Origin: Hymenochaete sp. R1
Taxonomy: Eukaryota; Basidiomycota; Agaricomycetes; Hymenochaetales; Hymenochaetaceae
Length of the DNA stretch: 64,000 bases
NCBI GenBank assembly: GCA_019400425.1
Contig: JAFREE010000001.1
Coordinates: 186,001 to 250,000, forward strand
Direction of reading: 5' to 3'
Below, piece after piece: positions 48,001-59,824 of the stretch. The position numbers and the translations under genes were made by a program. The first letter of the stretch is position 1. Every line of letters starts with the position of its first letter. Below the pieces are notes generated by a model. It was given only the letters and a program-made list of their open reading frames with translations, was not told where the DNA came from and ran no database searches.

Positions 48001-49544
48001 CGGGCTAGAAGATGCTTCCTTGTCGTATTCAACCTCTGGTACTATAAGAAACGTTTTAATTTCTGAATAGTTCGATTGTTAATAGAACTTACAAGATGTC
48101 ATGTTGGGATTGTATGCTGCCCAACGAGAATCGCACCAGAAAGTCTTTAAAAAAAGATGGCTGTGCAGTTCGTCTATGAGAATGTCCCTGAGAGACTTAA
48201 AAGGACATTATTGATTTGTGGAACCCAAATGCACGCTCACTTACATTCTCTTGACTGGTGAGGTAGCTCCGAAGGTCAGATACAGCACCTATTTCTGTCA
48301 TTTCAGATTTCCTGATCATCTTCAAACTTCGAACCAAAAGACCGGCCGCATGCAACAGGCGTTTCTCTGACATCAAAGACTCTAAGGCATCGGGCACCGA
48401 CTTCAGGTACTCACTGGAAAGACTCAGAAATATATAATTGATCAAAACATTTTGAAACATACATATCATCGAGTATATGCAACATCTCGTCAATCGTCTG
48501 ACCACGAAGTGAAAGCTGAACAAGGTCAGACCGTTTGCTTCCTAGAGCATCCTTGGCTTCCTGTAAAGCGATCCTGGTGCCGACAACTTCAGACTGCGAA
48601 GCGTTCAAATGACTCAACACCGAAGCATGGTGTGGCAGCGCGGCAGCAAACGCTTGGTAATGTTCTAGATATCAGGTAAAGAGAGTTAGTGATAAACTGT
48701 GCCATGCATGACGTGAGCATAGACGTACTGTCTACTGAGCCCTTTAGAGCTCTGCCAAGCATCAGCTTAGCTTGACGAAATGAGTCTGTATCTTTGCCAG
48801 AGGAATTGCTGTCCAAAAGCTGCAGGGCTAGGTCCACTGGATTGAACTGAATCTCCTGAATGTGTATCCATAAAAGTCAAACCAGACAAATACTCACGTC
48901 TGAATCCACGACAAAAGCCCAGTCATCCTCAATGCGGTCCAATACAGCTGCAAGAGCAGGCCAAAAGTAAGTTCTATACGCAAATAAACAGCAGAAACAA
49001 TACCGTCAATTGTGCCCGTAGCTTTCACCTTGCCATTCGTTCGACGCCCGCCTGTAAATTTATCCCGCAGTCGTCTCTGACGTTTCGCCTCCTCCTCTAG
49101 CTCCCTTTCCCTTTCCCGTTCCCTTTCCATAGTCCCGTTCGTCATAGCTCGTTTCCGTTGTGCCCCAGCCTGCTGGAATGCATTGAGAACAGCTTTCAAA
49201 GCAACTGGTGAAGCTGGTTCTTCGTTTCCATTGGTCATAGTTTCTTGCGTCGGTGATTCTACCACTGACCCTACGACGGAGTCCGGATTCACGTCGTACA
49301 TGTCTCTTGACGCGATGGAACTAGTTGACATCTGAGATCCATGCCTCGGTCTTCTTTCAGATCGTGCCGGGCGTGCAGGCGATGCTATGGATCCCGTTGA
49401 CGTGCTAGGCGTTATCGGCCTAGCAGGTTGTCGGCCTATGGACAAGGGTACTGTGTTGTCGAGACGGCCATCGTACGAGCTAGGGGGAGGATTGATGTTT
49501 GCTCTAGAACGACTGGAACTCGGAAATGGTTGCTGCCTCGACAT
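45028..49544 (-). CDS. SEC8: Exocyst complex component Sec8
   Basis: Sec8 is a core exocyst subunit tethering secretory vesicles to the plasma membrane. The ATG at 49544 begins MSRQQPFPSSSRSRANINPP, with a disordered N-terminus carrying an Arg/Glu run (RERERERELEEE). The Sec8 N-terminal coiled-coil region follows over several exons: DDWAFVVDSDFNPVDLALQL, HYQAFAAALPHHASVLSHL, RIALQEAKDALGSKRSDLVQ and YLKSVPDALESLMSEKRLLH. The long helical C-terminal half runs to 45028 (LPSEIYSLVERTIDEVSERA, CRVVYYLTTAMRHGNYRID, HGTKKILRNVIALRQNVRTL) and ends IELHGLELS. About 15 exons are visible. It is convergent with the LYR gene (50-90 bp between stops) and divergent from the LDAH-like gene (185 bp between starts). 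Confidence 0.92.
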
Positions 49545-49729
49545 GATACAAGTTGAATGAAATATGTAGGAAGAGCGCTGAATGAGATGAGTGCATGAAG
49601 GAATGTGAAGCTTGCCTACGAGGACTGGTTTAGGAGCTGCTGGAAACCATCGCTGACGACGATCCGCGCCGGAATCTGGCCAGTGCTCACCAGTCTCTCT
49701 CTCTCACTCATTACCCCGTCACTTCATGT

Positions 49730-50925
49730 ATGTCTATTCCTCAGCGTATGTCTACGAGGAACGTCGTTGGCATCCTCCCTTCGTTCCTCTCAGCTTTGGA
49801 TTTGCATGCTGAGTCGACAATACCCCACCACGCCCAATTTCAACATTCCGAGAGGTTGGGTCATAACGTAGCACATTGTCTTTGGTGGCCATGCAAGGAT
49901 GTTTCTACTAAACCCGACACCGTCTTGCTTTTCTTCCCAGGAAACCCTGGGCTTTGCGATTTTTACATACCCTACCTACATGAAACCTACGAACAGTATT
50001 CCAGCACGACTGTTGCAATTTTAGTCCGTTCATTACTCGGACATTCTCCTCACGTACCACCAGTCTCACCTACATTCTCCAATCTTGGATCGCAAATCGA
50101 GGCTGTACTCGAAACGGTTGACATGGTGTCGAAGGAATTTAGCACGCAGACTAAGCTGATAATAATTGCACATAGCATCGGCTCATGGATAGTTCTGCAG
50201 GTACGGAACTCGGTTTGAAATAATAATGCGCCACTCATCGAACCGACAGGCATTGAGATTCTGCCACGAACGCATATACAGAGTCTTCCTCCTCTGTCCG
50301 ACCATAGCAAACATGGCATCTACCCCAAACGGCAAGAAACTTTCCGTGAGCCTCATAGCATCTGCTTGTTCTGCGCAGCTTGTAACCGAACACCAGTGGC
50401 TCTTCGTCGACCCAATTCCTCGTACTCTATCCTATTTATCTCGCTATCTCCGTTTCGTACCTAAGGGCGTCCTGTATTCATTATTTCGCAAAGATTGGCC
50501 GCAGTCCCCGTTCGACGTGTTGTGGGCTTTCTTGAATTGCCCAACAGCTATTCTCGCCTCGATGACGATGGCTCACGAGGAAATGCTGACTGTCAAAGAG
50601 CTGGATAAATCGGTCCTTGTGGCAAATAGAAATAAGCTTCATTTTTTCTTCGCTAAATTTGATGACTGGGTCGGAACGAATAGGGAGGACATTAATATTG
50701 TGCTCGAGATTGATGGTAACAATAAAACTTCGGTCGTGATGCATGGAGGACCCCAAGTCCCCCATTCATTCTGCGTCTGTAAGCGACTTATTCCAGTTAT
50801 TGCTTAAGACTTACTGACTGAGCGCACGTCGTAATCCAGCGCACAGTAATCACGTTGCAACCGTAACTTCGAGATGGTTAGAAGGGCTAAACATTGGCCT
50901 ATCGTCTAATTTCTACATTGACTAG
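49730..50925 (+). CDS. Lipid droplet-associated hydrolase (LDAH family)
   Basis: LDAH proteins are alpha/beta-fold hydrolases found on lipid droplets; their physiological substrate is debated. The ATG at 49730 gives MSIPQRMSTRNVVGILPSF (an alternative ATG lies six codons in). Family features are LLFFPGNPGLCDFYIPYL (oxyanion/HG-like region), RSLLGHSPHV and the nucleophile elbow IIAHSIGSWIVLQ. Introns follow near 50202-50250 and 50348-50380, giving ALRFCHERIYRVFLLCPTIA then LVTEHQWLFVDPIPRTLSYL. A third intron leads to a terminal exon VSHSNHVATVTSRWLEGLN, which supplies the expected catalytic His; its stop is at 50925. Reading straight through would lose that His and stop at 50807. The three-part catalytic set therefore looks intact. 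Confidence 0.85.
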
Positions 50926-51058
50926 GGTTGCATTAAACAATTACACGGATCCCGTATATATACCATTAGACAAAATTATAGCAGAATAAAAAAATTATAA
51001 ATATAAAGCACAACCAAAGCAAAAGGCTCTATGAGCGGTGAGGTAGCTAATCCGCTGG

Positions 51059-54000
51059 CTATCCGTTGGTGCGGAAGAGCAGGTTGAGTTCCTCCATACG
51101 GCGTTGTTGTATCTCTGCTTTGCTCAAGTTTGAGCCCAAGGTCATGTTCGCGAGTTCAGCTTTCTTCTTTTGCACGTCCAGAAGGTGATCCTCGATAGAA
51201 CCTTCAATGATGAGCTTGACCGTAGTGACCGGCCGGGTCTGTCCTAGACGATGCTACGAAACGAATTAAGCTACGGGATACGACAACGCCATCTGATACT
51301 CACAATCCTGTCAACAGCTTGGTTTTCAACGGCTGGATTCCTGCAAAATGGGGGTTATTTGAATTGCTGCTCAAGTATAAAGATTTCCCACTTACCAGTA
51401 AGGGTCCATCAAATAAACCCTTTGCGCAGCGGTCAAATTTAACCCGACGCCGCCAGCCCTTAGACTGACAAGCAAGACCTCGCAGCTTGGATCTTTTCGT
51501 AATGCATCCATGGCACGACTCCTTTCGTCTCTTCTCATAGTGCCATCCAATCGATCATAGTGGATCCCAGCTGCTTCTAGGGCATCTTCGATCCTATAAA
51601 ATGTGAACAAACCTATCGCCGTCATTTAAATGGACTCACTTATCAAGCATGGTCGTCCATTGGGAGCTATTGCAACATTAGCAACAATCTAGTTGAAGTC
51701 CAGATTGTTAACTTACAAAACTACGGACTTCACAACATTCTGGTCCATATCGACGCCATTACCGTCTGCATCAACCATCTGAATCTCTACTGTAGAAGCA
51801 TCGAAGTTCGCTGAGTATGGGTTGGACCGAGAAAAGGATATCAAGTCGCCTAACAAGGCCTTTATTTTCGTAGAAGGGTGAAAATCGTCAATGTTCATGA
51901 CTTTCAACCTCTTTTCTTTCCTTCTCTTCTTCGGTTGTGGGATGGTGACGGGTGGTGTCCAGTCGGGATCGACCTCGGCAGCATCTTCGGGCTTTAGGAG
52001 CGTCTGACAGGCCGCACACGGACGTTCTGATCCACGGATACATCTCGGCCAATCCTGCAAGACGCTGCTCTGGAAACAAGCGATGCAGAAAAGGTGCTGA
52101 CACTTGGAAAGGACTGGCTTGATGGCAAGCGGGCTATTCTGCCGCGTAGAGACACGAGAAGGAGCCTTGACTCTCCGCCCACGCTTGCTCTGGTTAGGAT
52201 CTGCGTCGATGTTCTCCAGTCCTTGCTGAGCATCCGTTGAGTTGCCGAGTTCAAATCCGCATTCGACGCATTGCGATGTTCCTGCTTCTCGGAGCAGGCT
52301 GAAAATAGCGTTCGCTCGGGCGACAGAGAGCCCATCTTTGTTTATTTCGTCAACGATTGCCTTAAAATCAATTGCCGCCTCCGGTCCCTTCGCATCGACA
52401 AGTTCAAAATGATCACAGATCTGTCGAAGACGAAGGATCCTCTGCAAAATTCCTACGTAGTTTTTCATGACCTCGTTCTTCTTTGAGAGTTCTTTGAATT
52501 CATCCCGAGATTGATCAAAAATCCCTTGGTATATCTTCTGCTCCTTTTCGTCGAACTTCAAGTAACGTAATTCGTCACGCCTAGGGGGCAGTGAGAGAAT
52601 TGACTTCCCATTCTCCGATTTGGATTCCTTCGTGCGGCGTAAACAAATAGATCGCATGATGCGTTGTAAACGGGCTCCCCCTAATTCTTGGTTGAACTTG
52701 ATTGGTACGCCTATGAATTCCTGCCAGACGCTCTTATCCTCAAAGGGAGATAATCGTAGAAACTTGATCAAAGCATATACGTCGTCAATCTTGTTCTGGA
52801 CTGGAGTTCCAGTGAGACAAAGGCGCCGATCGGCTTCTAAGTCACAAGAAGCACGGCTAGCAACAGTCGCCGTTTCTTTGATCGAACTATCAATCATTGT
52901 TATCTCTTTTTACTTTGCCAAACTCAAGAAGAAGCTCTTACTGTGCTTCATCCAACACCACTCGAAACCAAATGACACTCTGCAACGGACTTGATATTTC
53001 GACAATACCAGAGAACAGCCCGGAAGGCTTTTTCCTTTTCTTGCCCGATTTCTTGGATTGTGGTAAACGGATAATCGCGTTACCGGCCTCATCGATTTCC
53101 ACGGGTCCGTCATTCGCGCTTTCTGTATCCTCATCTTCCTCCGCATCCTGCATGATACTTTTCGCTTGTTTCGAAAACTCTGAAGCAAGCGTTGCGTATG
53201 TCGTTATAACAACATCAAAGTCAGCAAGGAACTCGGGTTCTGATCGACGGGCATTTCCATGATAGACATAAACTTTGAGCGGCTCGAGCGTCTCCTTCGT
53301 ACTGTTTGCGATAGGCGTATCAGAAGGAGTTTCATTCGAATCCTGACCGTCTGCCGATTCCTGTGTCGACTTTTGTTTCCCCGTCGTCTTAGGCGTTGAA
53401 TCACCCGAACCACTAAAAAATTGCTGAAGTGTGGATTGGGATGGGCAGCTGCTTCCAGAACCTCCAGTTACTCGGACTCGCCCAGCCCAGTGCTCAATCA
53501 TCTGATCCTCCCAGTTAGCCACTGTCGAAAGCGGACAAATTATGAGCGTCGCTCTACTTCGAGCCTTTAATCTTCGCAATCGAGAATAGCTTGATTCCCA
53601 CTTGTCCTGCTCCCTTTGTGCTTGTGCCCTCTTCTTTTTCGACAGGTCATGTTCAGCGATATTAGGCATGCCCCAAACACTACTCTCGAAGTGAGAAGCC
53701 GATGGCAGAGGTTCGGAATTGCGTTGTTCTAGAAGAGGCTTTGGAAGCGTGGGTAGTGGTTGTTTCGCAAATTCTCGAGCTGATGCAAGCGTGGAAGCGA
53801 TCAAGGAGACACACGTAATTGTTTTCCCTAGACCCATCTACAGTACAATCAGGTTTTTATTCCGGAATACAGAAAGAAAGCGTACATCATCTGCAAGTAA
53901 CGTCCCTTTACATTCGGTGGGCTCCGTGGATGTCTCTTTCAATGTAATCAAGTGGTGCCACATTCCTTTCCTTTCCTGATATTTCCAAAGTGACGAGGAT

Positions 54001-55501
54001 TTTCCTTCCGGAACACTGATCTCTTGCTCTCGTTCCAAGAGGAAAGTCAAAGCTTGCTTTTGATGGGGATATAATCTTGTCGCTATATTCGGTCCTTTGA
54101 GAGACATCAGTATACTTCTACTTTCTCAAAAGTATGATATGCACCTGGTTCGGTCTCGGTCAGAACGTCTTGATCAATCATTTTATTGAACATGTCCTCT
54201 ATTTGGCTTCGCTGCACTTCGACACTTTTCCCTGCTGGGGCACTCCAACTATTACCCCCGGGTCCCATATAACCTGGTCTTGGTTGGCCGATCTCAAACG
54301 GGCGAGCGTGGCCACCAGGAGGGGGGTTATGGGGGTTAGAATACAAGTATTGCGATATACGCGCCGGATTCCAAATATCAGAGGGGTGATCAAGCAAGAG
54401 GCCGGATTGTCGGAAGTACGACGAGACAGTAGGTATATTTCCGTTCGGCGTATGAATTAGTAGTTGCAAAGGTAGCATAGGAAGCTGTGTACGAACCGTT
54501 ATTAATAAGTGTACCAAACGAAAAAAAAGGGCCCTTACATTTGATGCCCCAACTTTTACTTGTGCGTCTATACGGATGAGGCCTTTCCCCACCAGTGGAC
54601 CCAGTACCGACGCTATTCGGCGGTCCATTACACCAAACGCTTCGCCCTCGAGAGTTTCACCTGTGGCAGATTTGAAATTTGGTGTCAGAATATGTATAGT
54701 TTCATCGTTTCTTGAACCCCTTCGTTTCGCTTCCCCATCGTGCTTCAACCTCACACCTGCCCAATCTGGACGATATCTGTACCCCACAAAATCTTGTCCT
54801 TGCAGATAGGAGACAGGGTATAAAATAACAGCAGCTGCATGCAATTGCCCAATGCAAACAGGAGTCTTCGGGGGTACGTTGAGCATGCCTCGACCTGGCC
54901 CTGCATCGAAACCATTTACTTGTTCTCGACCATCTTGAGTCGTTCGAAAGGCAGGCTGTACCATTGGATGTGAGTCGTGTGTTTGAACTGGAGGCGGAGA
55001 GGGTGAGGACGTGAGATCAATAATTTTATTTGACGGGGCTTGATCATTTGGGTGTTGCTGAGGCAATCGATATCCATTACCAAATTCACTGCTGGAGCCG
55101 TTCAGTGGGATTGCAGCCGTCAGAATGCGATTTGGATAAAAAGCAGAAGAAGTCGATGGACCGGGAACGTGCGATTGTTCTATTGCGCCCTGAGATTGTA
55201 TGCTGAGGTTCGAAAACCCAAGCGGGTCTGCAACTCGTGGATTAGCAAACACGCTTGCCGCAGAAGTGAAAGCGGGAAGGGTAGATGGCGTCCGAGCAGG
55301 AGATGTTCTAGTAGCAATAGGCTCAGATGGAGCAGTTGATGCGCCAGTTGTCTCCAAACCAATGCGCGCTCGTTTCATTTGCCTTGGATGATGTTGTTGC
55401 TGATGATCGTCGTCAAGTGTAAGGTCAATGGGACTTGAGCGATTGTTATGGAACAAACTCGCGTCCGGCTGAGAGGGTTGCATGTCGGCGCGGGACGCCA
55501 T
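51059..55501 (-). CDS. SNF2-family DNA-dependent ATPase with internal RING finger (Rad5/HLTF/Rad16-like)
   Basis: A nuclear DNA-translocating ATPase, probably with ubiquitin-ligase activity in DNA-damage tolerance or transcription. The ATG at 55501 begins MASRADMQPSQPDASLFHNN. A region near 54880-54450 (IGQLHAAAVILYPVSYL to LPMLPLQLLIHTP) resembles a diverged HIRAN-type domain, placing it nearer HLTF/Rad5 than Rad16. Helicase motifs: GTLLADDMGLGKTITC (54.0-53.8 kb), LIICPLSTVANWEDQM, VVLDEAH (His completed across an intron near 52930), RLCLTGTPVQNKIDDVYALI. The RING lies between the helicase halves: CVEC, a long disordered insert, then CQHLFCIAC...CIRG...CAAC. The C-terminal half shows YDRLDGTMRRDERSRAM, LVSLRAGGVGLNLT and DRIHRLGQ, and the protein ends EELNLLFRTNG. 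Confidence 0.88.
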
Positions 55502-56284
55502 AGCGCAGGAGACGACAAAGACCAGAAGCTAGCTCAATGGCGTACAACTGTGGTCGTGGTTTGGAAGAGAGGGGGGAGAAAAGGGAAGCGTGATAAACCG
55601 TGCCACTGAGAGTATGGTACTGCGACGACCACGTGAGCTGCATTTATACAAATAGTTGTAAATTTACTAAATCCGGCCGTCGAAATCAAATGTGTCGTTC
55701 GCCGAGTCTCCAACTCATCATCATGGGCACTTAAGCCTTACTAATACCATACATGCTACTGCTCATGAGGGCCCGGAAATTCGTCATCTCGTCCGACATA
55801 CTCTTCATCTTGGAATGTAGAGCCAGCTTTCTCTCAGAGAAATTTGTCTCTAACTCAATGCTTCTGAGCACTGGATGCTCAAGTTACGGCTCAACAAGCG
55901 TTAACTCATGACTGTAGAGCAAGTAGAGTACTGAACTTTTCAAGCGTGTCGCAATCCGACACCATGAGCTACGCTTCCTCTGTTGCTCCCTTTCAGCGCT
56001 GTCCAAGTCATCGGGGAAAATGATTACGAATCCTGTTGTGGCCGACTGACTCATTCCGTAGTTGAGCAGATTCGGGATTCTACAGCTCAGAGCAGAGCGA
56101 TTCCCATTTAACAAAGCCCCAGAGAGTCATAAAACTTTTCGCTATCCCGATGGTGGATGTGATATATCGCGGTAAAATCTCGAAGACTTCGGATCCGCTA
56201 GCTTTCATTTTCTATAGTCAAACAACATCATAAATGCTTTGACGTAACATAGATTGGCACACTCGGTACAACAGACCAGGGCTT
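55502..56284. other. Intergenic 783 bases with an unconvincing small frame
   Basis: The region holds the SNF2 gene promoter and the 3' end of the RNase III-like gene. On the minus strand an ATG at 56208 opens a 41-codon frame (MKASGSEVFEILPRYITS...), and a second frame at 56114-55884 contains GFVIIFPDDLDSAEREQQRK. They are in different frames, and no intron of normal size joins them cleanly. A small gene is possible but not supported. Confidence 0.35.
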
Positions 56285-57507
56285 TCAGGGTCTCAAATGT
56301 CGTAGGTATAGGTCCATCTCCAAAATTGGTATCAAACTAAAGTTTGGATAAGTTGAATCGTCAAAGACTTGAAAAGAAAGACACTCACTAGAACCGTAAG
56401 CCCCCCAACCCATGTTGAAAAAGGCATCTTTGGCTGCCCCTTCCTTTGCAGATTGCTTGGAAGTTCCTTCACCCCTCCCTTTCTCGATTCCGTTTACTTG
56501 AAAAACAATCAATTCTCGGCAGTGCTCACATAAAGACGGAAGCAAACCTAAGCAGACAACAGACCATAAGGGTGCGTGAGGGGTAGTTCGATTGAGATTC
56601 TCGGCATTGTACACGACACTAAGATGCATCTGGGCACATCGTTGGTTGAAATGCAAAAGATAACCAGGTGCCTTTTGAGGTACGACTTGCGGACCTATCA
56701 CTGGGGCATATGCCGGAGCAGGAACTAGCCCGCTCGCAACATACGGCGTGGAAGTTGAGCACATTGACTCAAAGGGCTCGGACGCCAACGATAGAGAGGG
56801 AGTAGGCGGCGGCTCGGTTTTCGGTGGTCGAGCCTCGATCTTACGTTTTTTACTTGGTTTCGGTGTAGCATTCGTAGCGGTTTCACGAGCATTTGTAACA
56901 GGAAACAGCTCGTTTGTCTCTGGATCCAATAGTTGAAGAACCCAGTTCGAAGCTACTGACGGCCCGGATTGACGTGCTACCGCGCCAAGATATGCTTCAA
57001 ATAAACATTCCGTTTCCTAGCGCAAACAACAAAGAAGGATCAGACTCGATAATAAACAATACAAAGCTCAATAACAGACACACCTCACCTCCGGTGATAA
57101 CAAATCCAGCTCATTCGACCAATTATATCTTAATTTCTGTCGTAAGTTGTAATGAAGCACCCATTTCTCAAAATGTTCTGGTGTAACTAATGAATCCCTT
57201 TGAACCTGGGGGTTCAGTACGTAGCTTCTTCAACCTCTTTCCAGAAAAAAAAATCCAGGAGAGAATAACTGACTGGGATCTGATCAAATTGTAGAATTGG
57301 CCGCCTGGAGTATAGGTGGTAGGTGAGAACGAACTGCAACACTGATTTCCCTAACTCGATGAGTCGTCGGTTATCAGGCGAGGTCTCAGGATCATCCTTC
57401 ATATGGAGGGACTTGTGGCTAAAAGCTTCCAGAAGAACGTCCGAGCCATCGAGCTTCAATTGAGGAAGCTCAGGAAGCTTCGAAGGTATGTCTGGCGTAT
57501 TTGCCAT
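56285..57507 (-). CDS. RNase III-like domain protein with C-terminal dsRBD, catalytic residues lost
   Basis: The ATG at 57507 begins MANTPDIPSKLPELPQLKLD. An RNase III-like domain follows: LLEAFSHKSLHM, then NRRLIELGKSVLQFVLTYHL where active enzymes have E-R-L-E-F-L-G-D, so the catalytic Glu and Asp are replaced. The second cluster reads CLFEAYLGAVARQ, keeping one Glu. A Pro/Lys linker (PKPSKKRKIEARPPKTEP) precedes a dsRNA-binding domain (GRGEGTSKQSAKEGAAKDAF). Introns lie near 57275-57180 and 57080-57015. The end is ambiguous: straight reading stops at 56285; a GTGAGT donor near 56388 would stop it near 56333. The architecture recalls the mitoribosomal proteins mL44/Mrpl3, which also combine an inactive RNase III fold with a dsRBD, but identity is not proven. 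Confidence 0.72.
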
Positions 57508-57781
57508 GAGGTTCGTGTTGGTGGAGAAGTAAGTTAGACTGGACTTGCGAAACAGTATTGGCTAGTTCAAAGGCGGAGAGAGATCGACATGGCAGTAGCA
57601 TCCCGTCTCCCACAAACTTATGGTTCAATTGATGATTCCGTAGATATGAACAGCGCTACTGAAGTCGGTCTCATTTCCACGCTTCCAACATAAGGTCACC
57701 ATTCTTCTCTCAAAAGGCTTCCTAGCAATGCTGTTCATTATGAGGAATGTACTAAGTAGTATAACTTGATCAGAGGTAAGA

Positions 57782-59075
57782 TCAAGCCTTCGGCATGACC
57801 TGATTAGGTGCTTCCCTAAGTATGAGCTCCCTTAACTTCTTCTTCTCCGCCTCTAGCTTCTCATGCGCCCTCTTCCTCCTCCTCTCCAACCTCGCCTTCA
57901 AACCGCGAGCTACCCATCTCTTCTTCAGCTCCGCCTTCCTCTCCGCCCGCATAAGTTCGCGCCATTTGAATGTCGCTTCCGCAACAGCCTCTCTTCGATT
58001 TCGCCCCTCGATAGGTTTGCTGACCTCTTCTTCAACAAGCTTCTTCAAAAGCCCTTGTTGACGAGCTTTCGTCGCCAGATACCTCTCCCGTTTCTTTTCG
58101 CGAGAATGAGGATTCGATAATTCTCGTTCTAAAAAGTACTCCATAGGGAATGACTGTGAATAGGGTATTTCGTTCCTGATCATTTGCACATAGTCATCCG
58201 CTCTAGACTCGGCAAGAGACGGACACGGAGATTCCAATCGACGCGTCGGTTTTGAGGGTTTGTATGTGACTTCAGCAACCACGTCTGCGGGAGTATCATA
58301 TTCTGTCGCTAATTTTCGACAATTAGTTTTCAAGAAGCGCCAAATATCCTAGCAACGCACGTTGAGGAACGTCTGGCTTATCAGGCTTCGGCCATGGGAT
58401 AGGTATACGTTCTTTCGACCCAGGTGCCCACGATGGTAAGCGTGGACTAGTTGCAATTGCGAACCTTTGCCAGACCCATTGTCCTTTCTCCCACAGCGGT
58501 TCCGTGGAGCCAAGGCGGGTAGCAAATACTCTATTAATTATCTAAGAGCAGTTCATAAGTGTAAGGGTAAACCACATACGGGACATTCCGAGGCTCTGAT
58601 GATCCAGCAGAGGGAGGGAAGTCGAAGTTGCCCAAGTACAACTGAAGACCTGAGTAATGAACATTCTTGTGTGGATTTCGGTTTTGATAGAGGCTTCTAA
58701 TATCATCTCGAGGAAGCTCCTCTATATTCTAAGAGGTGAAATATTAGTATTCGATCCCTGCCATAATGTGACAAGGGGTACCTTTTTATCTCCTTCAACG
58801 AAAATGCGATTCGCAAATCTGTTGATGCCTTTCACTTCACGTACTCGTCCATTCTCTTCGGCCATAATCCTGACTTGATCCCCTGGTACAATGTTCCACC
58901 ATTTGATCCTGTCCTTTGGCTTTACTGGGTCGGGTGACATATCTAAAGGATTCGGAACGTCGAAGCGTTTGGGTCTCGCAACGGGTAGAAGATGTCGGAA
59001 GTTTGTCGTGCTCTTTGAGGTCACGAAGACCTTTCGAGCCTCTGAACGGGATATGAACTGCCTACCGCTTGCCAT
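57782..59075 (-). CDS. MRPL40: Mitochondrial large-subunit ribosomal protein uL24m (Mrpl40), KOW domain
   Basis: A structural protein of the mitochondrial 54S subunit. The first ATG, at 59075, gives MASGRQFISRSEARKVFVTS; the frame extends further upstream only to a GTG. The KOW motif region is clear: WWNIVPGDQVRIMAEENGRV followed by REVKGINRFANRIFVEG. Introns near 58780-58730, 58640, 58540 and 58360-58330 separate exons carrying NIEELPRDDIRSLYQNRNPH, YSGLQLYLGNFDFPP and LGSTEPLWEKGQWVWQRFA. The last exon (from about 58333) is a long, highly charged helix rich in Arg/Lys/Glu (RRKRAHEKLEAEKKKLREL) ending QVMPKA. The extended C-terminus is usual for fungal mitochondrial uL24. The gene lies downstream of and in line with the CHD-like gene. 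Confidence 0.85.
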
Positions 59076-59824
59076 TGTTTGACAGGCTGTCAGTGCCGTT
59101 CGTTGAGTGGTAAGGAAGGACACTGGCGCAAGTCCTGGTCGCGAGTCGCTGGCTGGGTCGCGTCAAGGAACGAAAAAGCAAGTCGATCACTACCAAAAAT
59201 AGAAGATGACCCGTGGGAAACACTAAAGCACCGAAGTCCCCTCATTTGCATTTCGAAATAGAGGATCCGGCCATCCCTACTCTCCCTATTACGATGAGCC
59301 GGACATTTCTGAGCCCTATTCTTTCCCGACTAATCTTAGAGATCGATCCATTAACCTAAAGACCAACCACTAGTTTCTACGACTGCGGTGCGCAATACGT
59401 ACGCTTAACTCAAAATTAAAATAGGCTTCAACGACAGATTCGGCCTTGAATTCCGACTCGACGAGTAAATGTGGTCCTCATTAGATTCAATGTCCACTGG
59501 CATGAATGCTACCATTGATCTTGCGTGGTCATAATCAATCCATCCGCCTCCGGGATTTACAAGTCGAACTCCGATGGAATGGAAACAATCCGATCAAATA
59601 GGAGTTTATTCAAGTTAAATTCAGATATGTTACTGGACTTTTGAGCTTAAGGAAGAAGAATAAGATATCAAGAAAGCATGAAGACGAAACGAAAGTGAAC
59701 CCAACCACTTCTCTAAAATAGTATAGTTGTAGTAACAGGGATGAAATAAAGACATTAATGATAAGGAAACTCTGATGAAAGATGAGGATTATCTCGCGCT
59801 GGATTGAAGTACGCTTCTCTCTTG
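59076..59824. other. Intergenic, MRPL40 promoter and remodeller 3' region
   Basis: The 749 bases between the MRPL40 start and the stop of the next minus-strand gene contain no convincing gene. The half near 59825 is AT-rich and probably the remodeller 3' untranslated region. The other half carries CCCTACTCTCCCTATT-type pyrimidine stretches. Confidence 0.5.

Noticed and set aside
55884..56208. Small minus-strand gene
   Set aside because: The two frames that look protein-like cannot be joined by an intron of normal length, and no homology is recognised.
59076..59123. Upstream extension of MRPL40
   Set aside because: The earlier start codon would be GTG; the ATG at 59075 was preferred.
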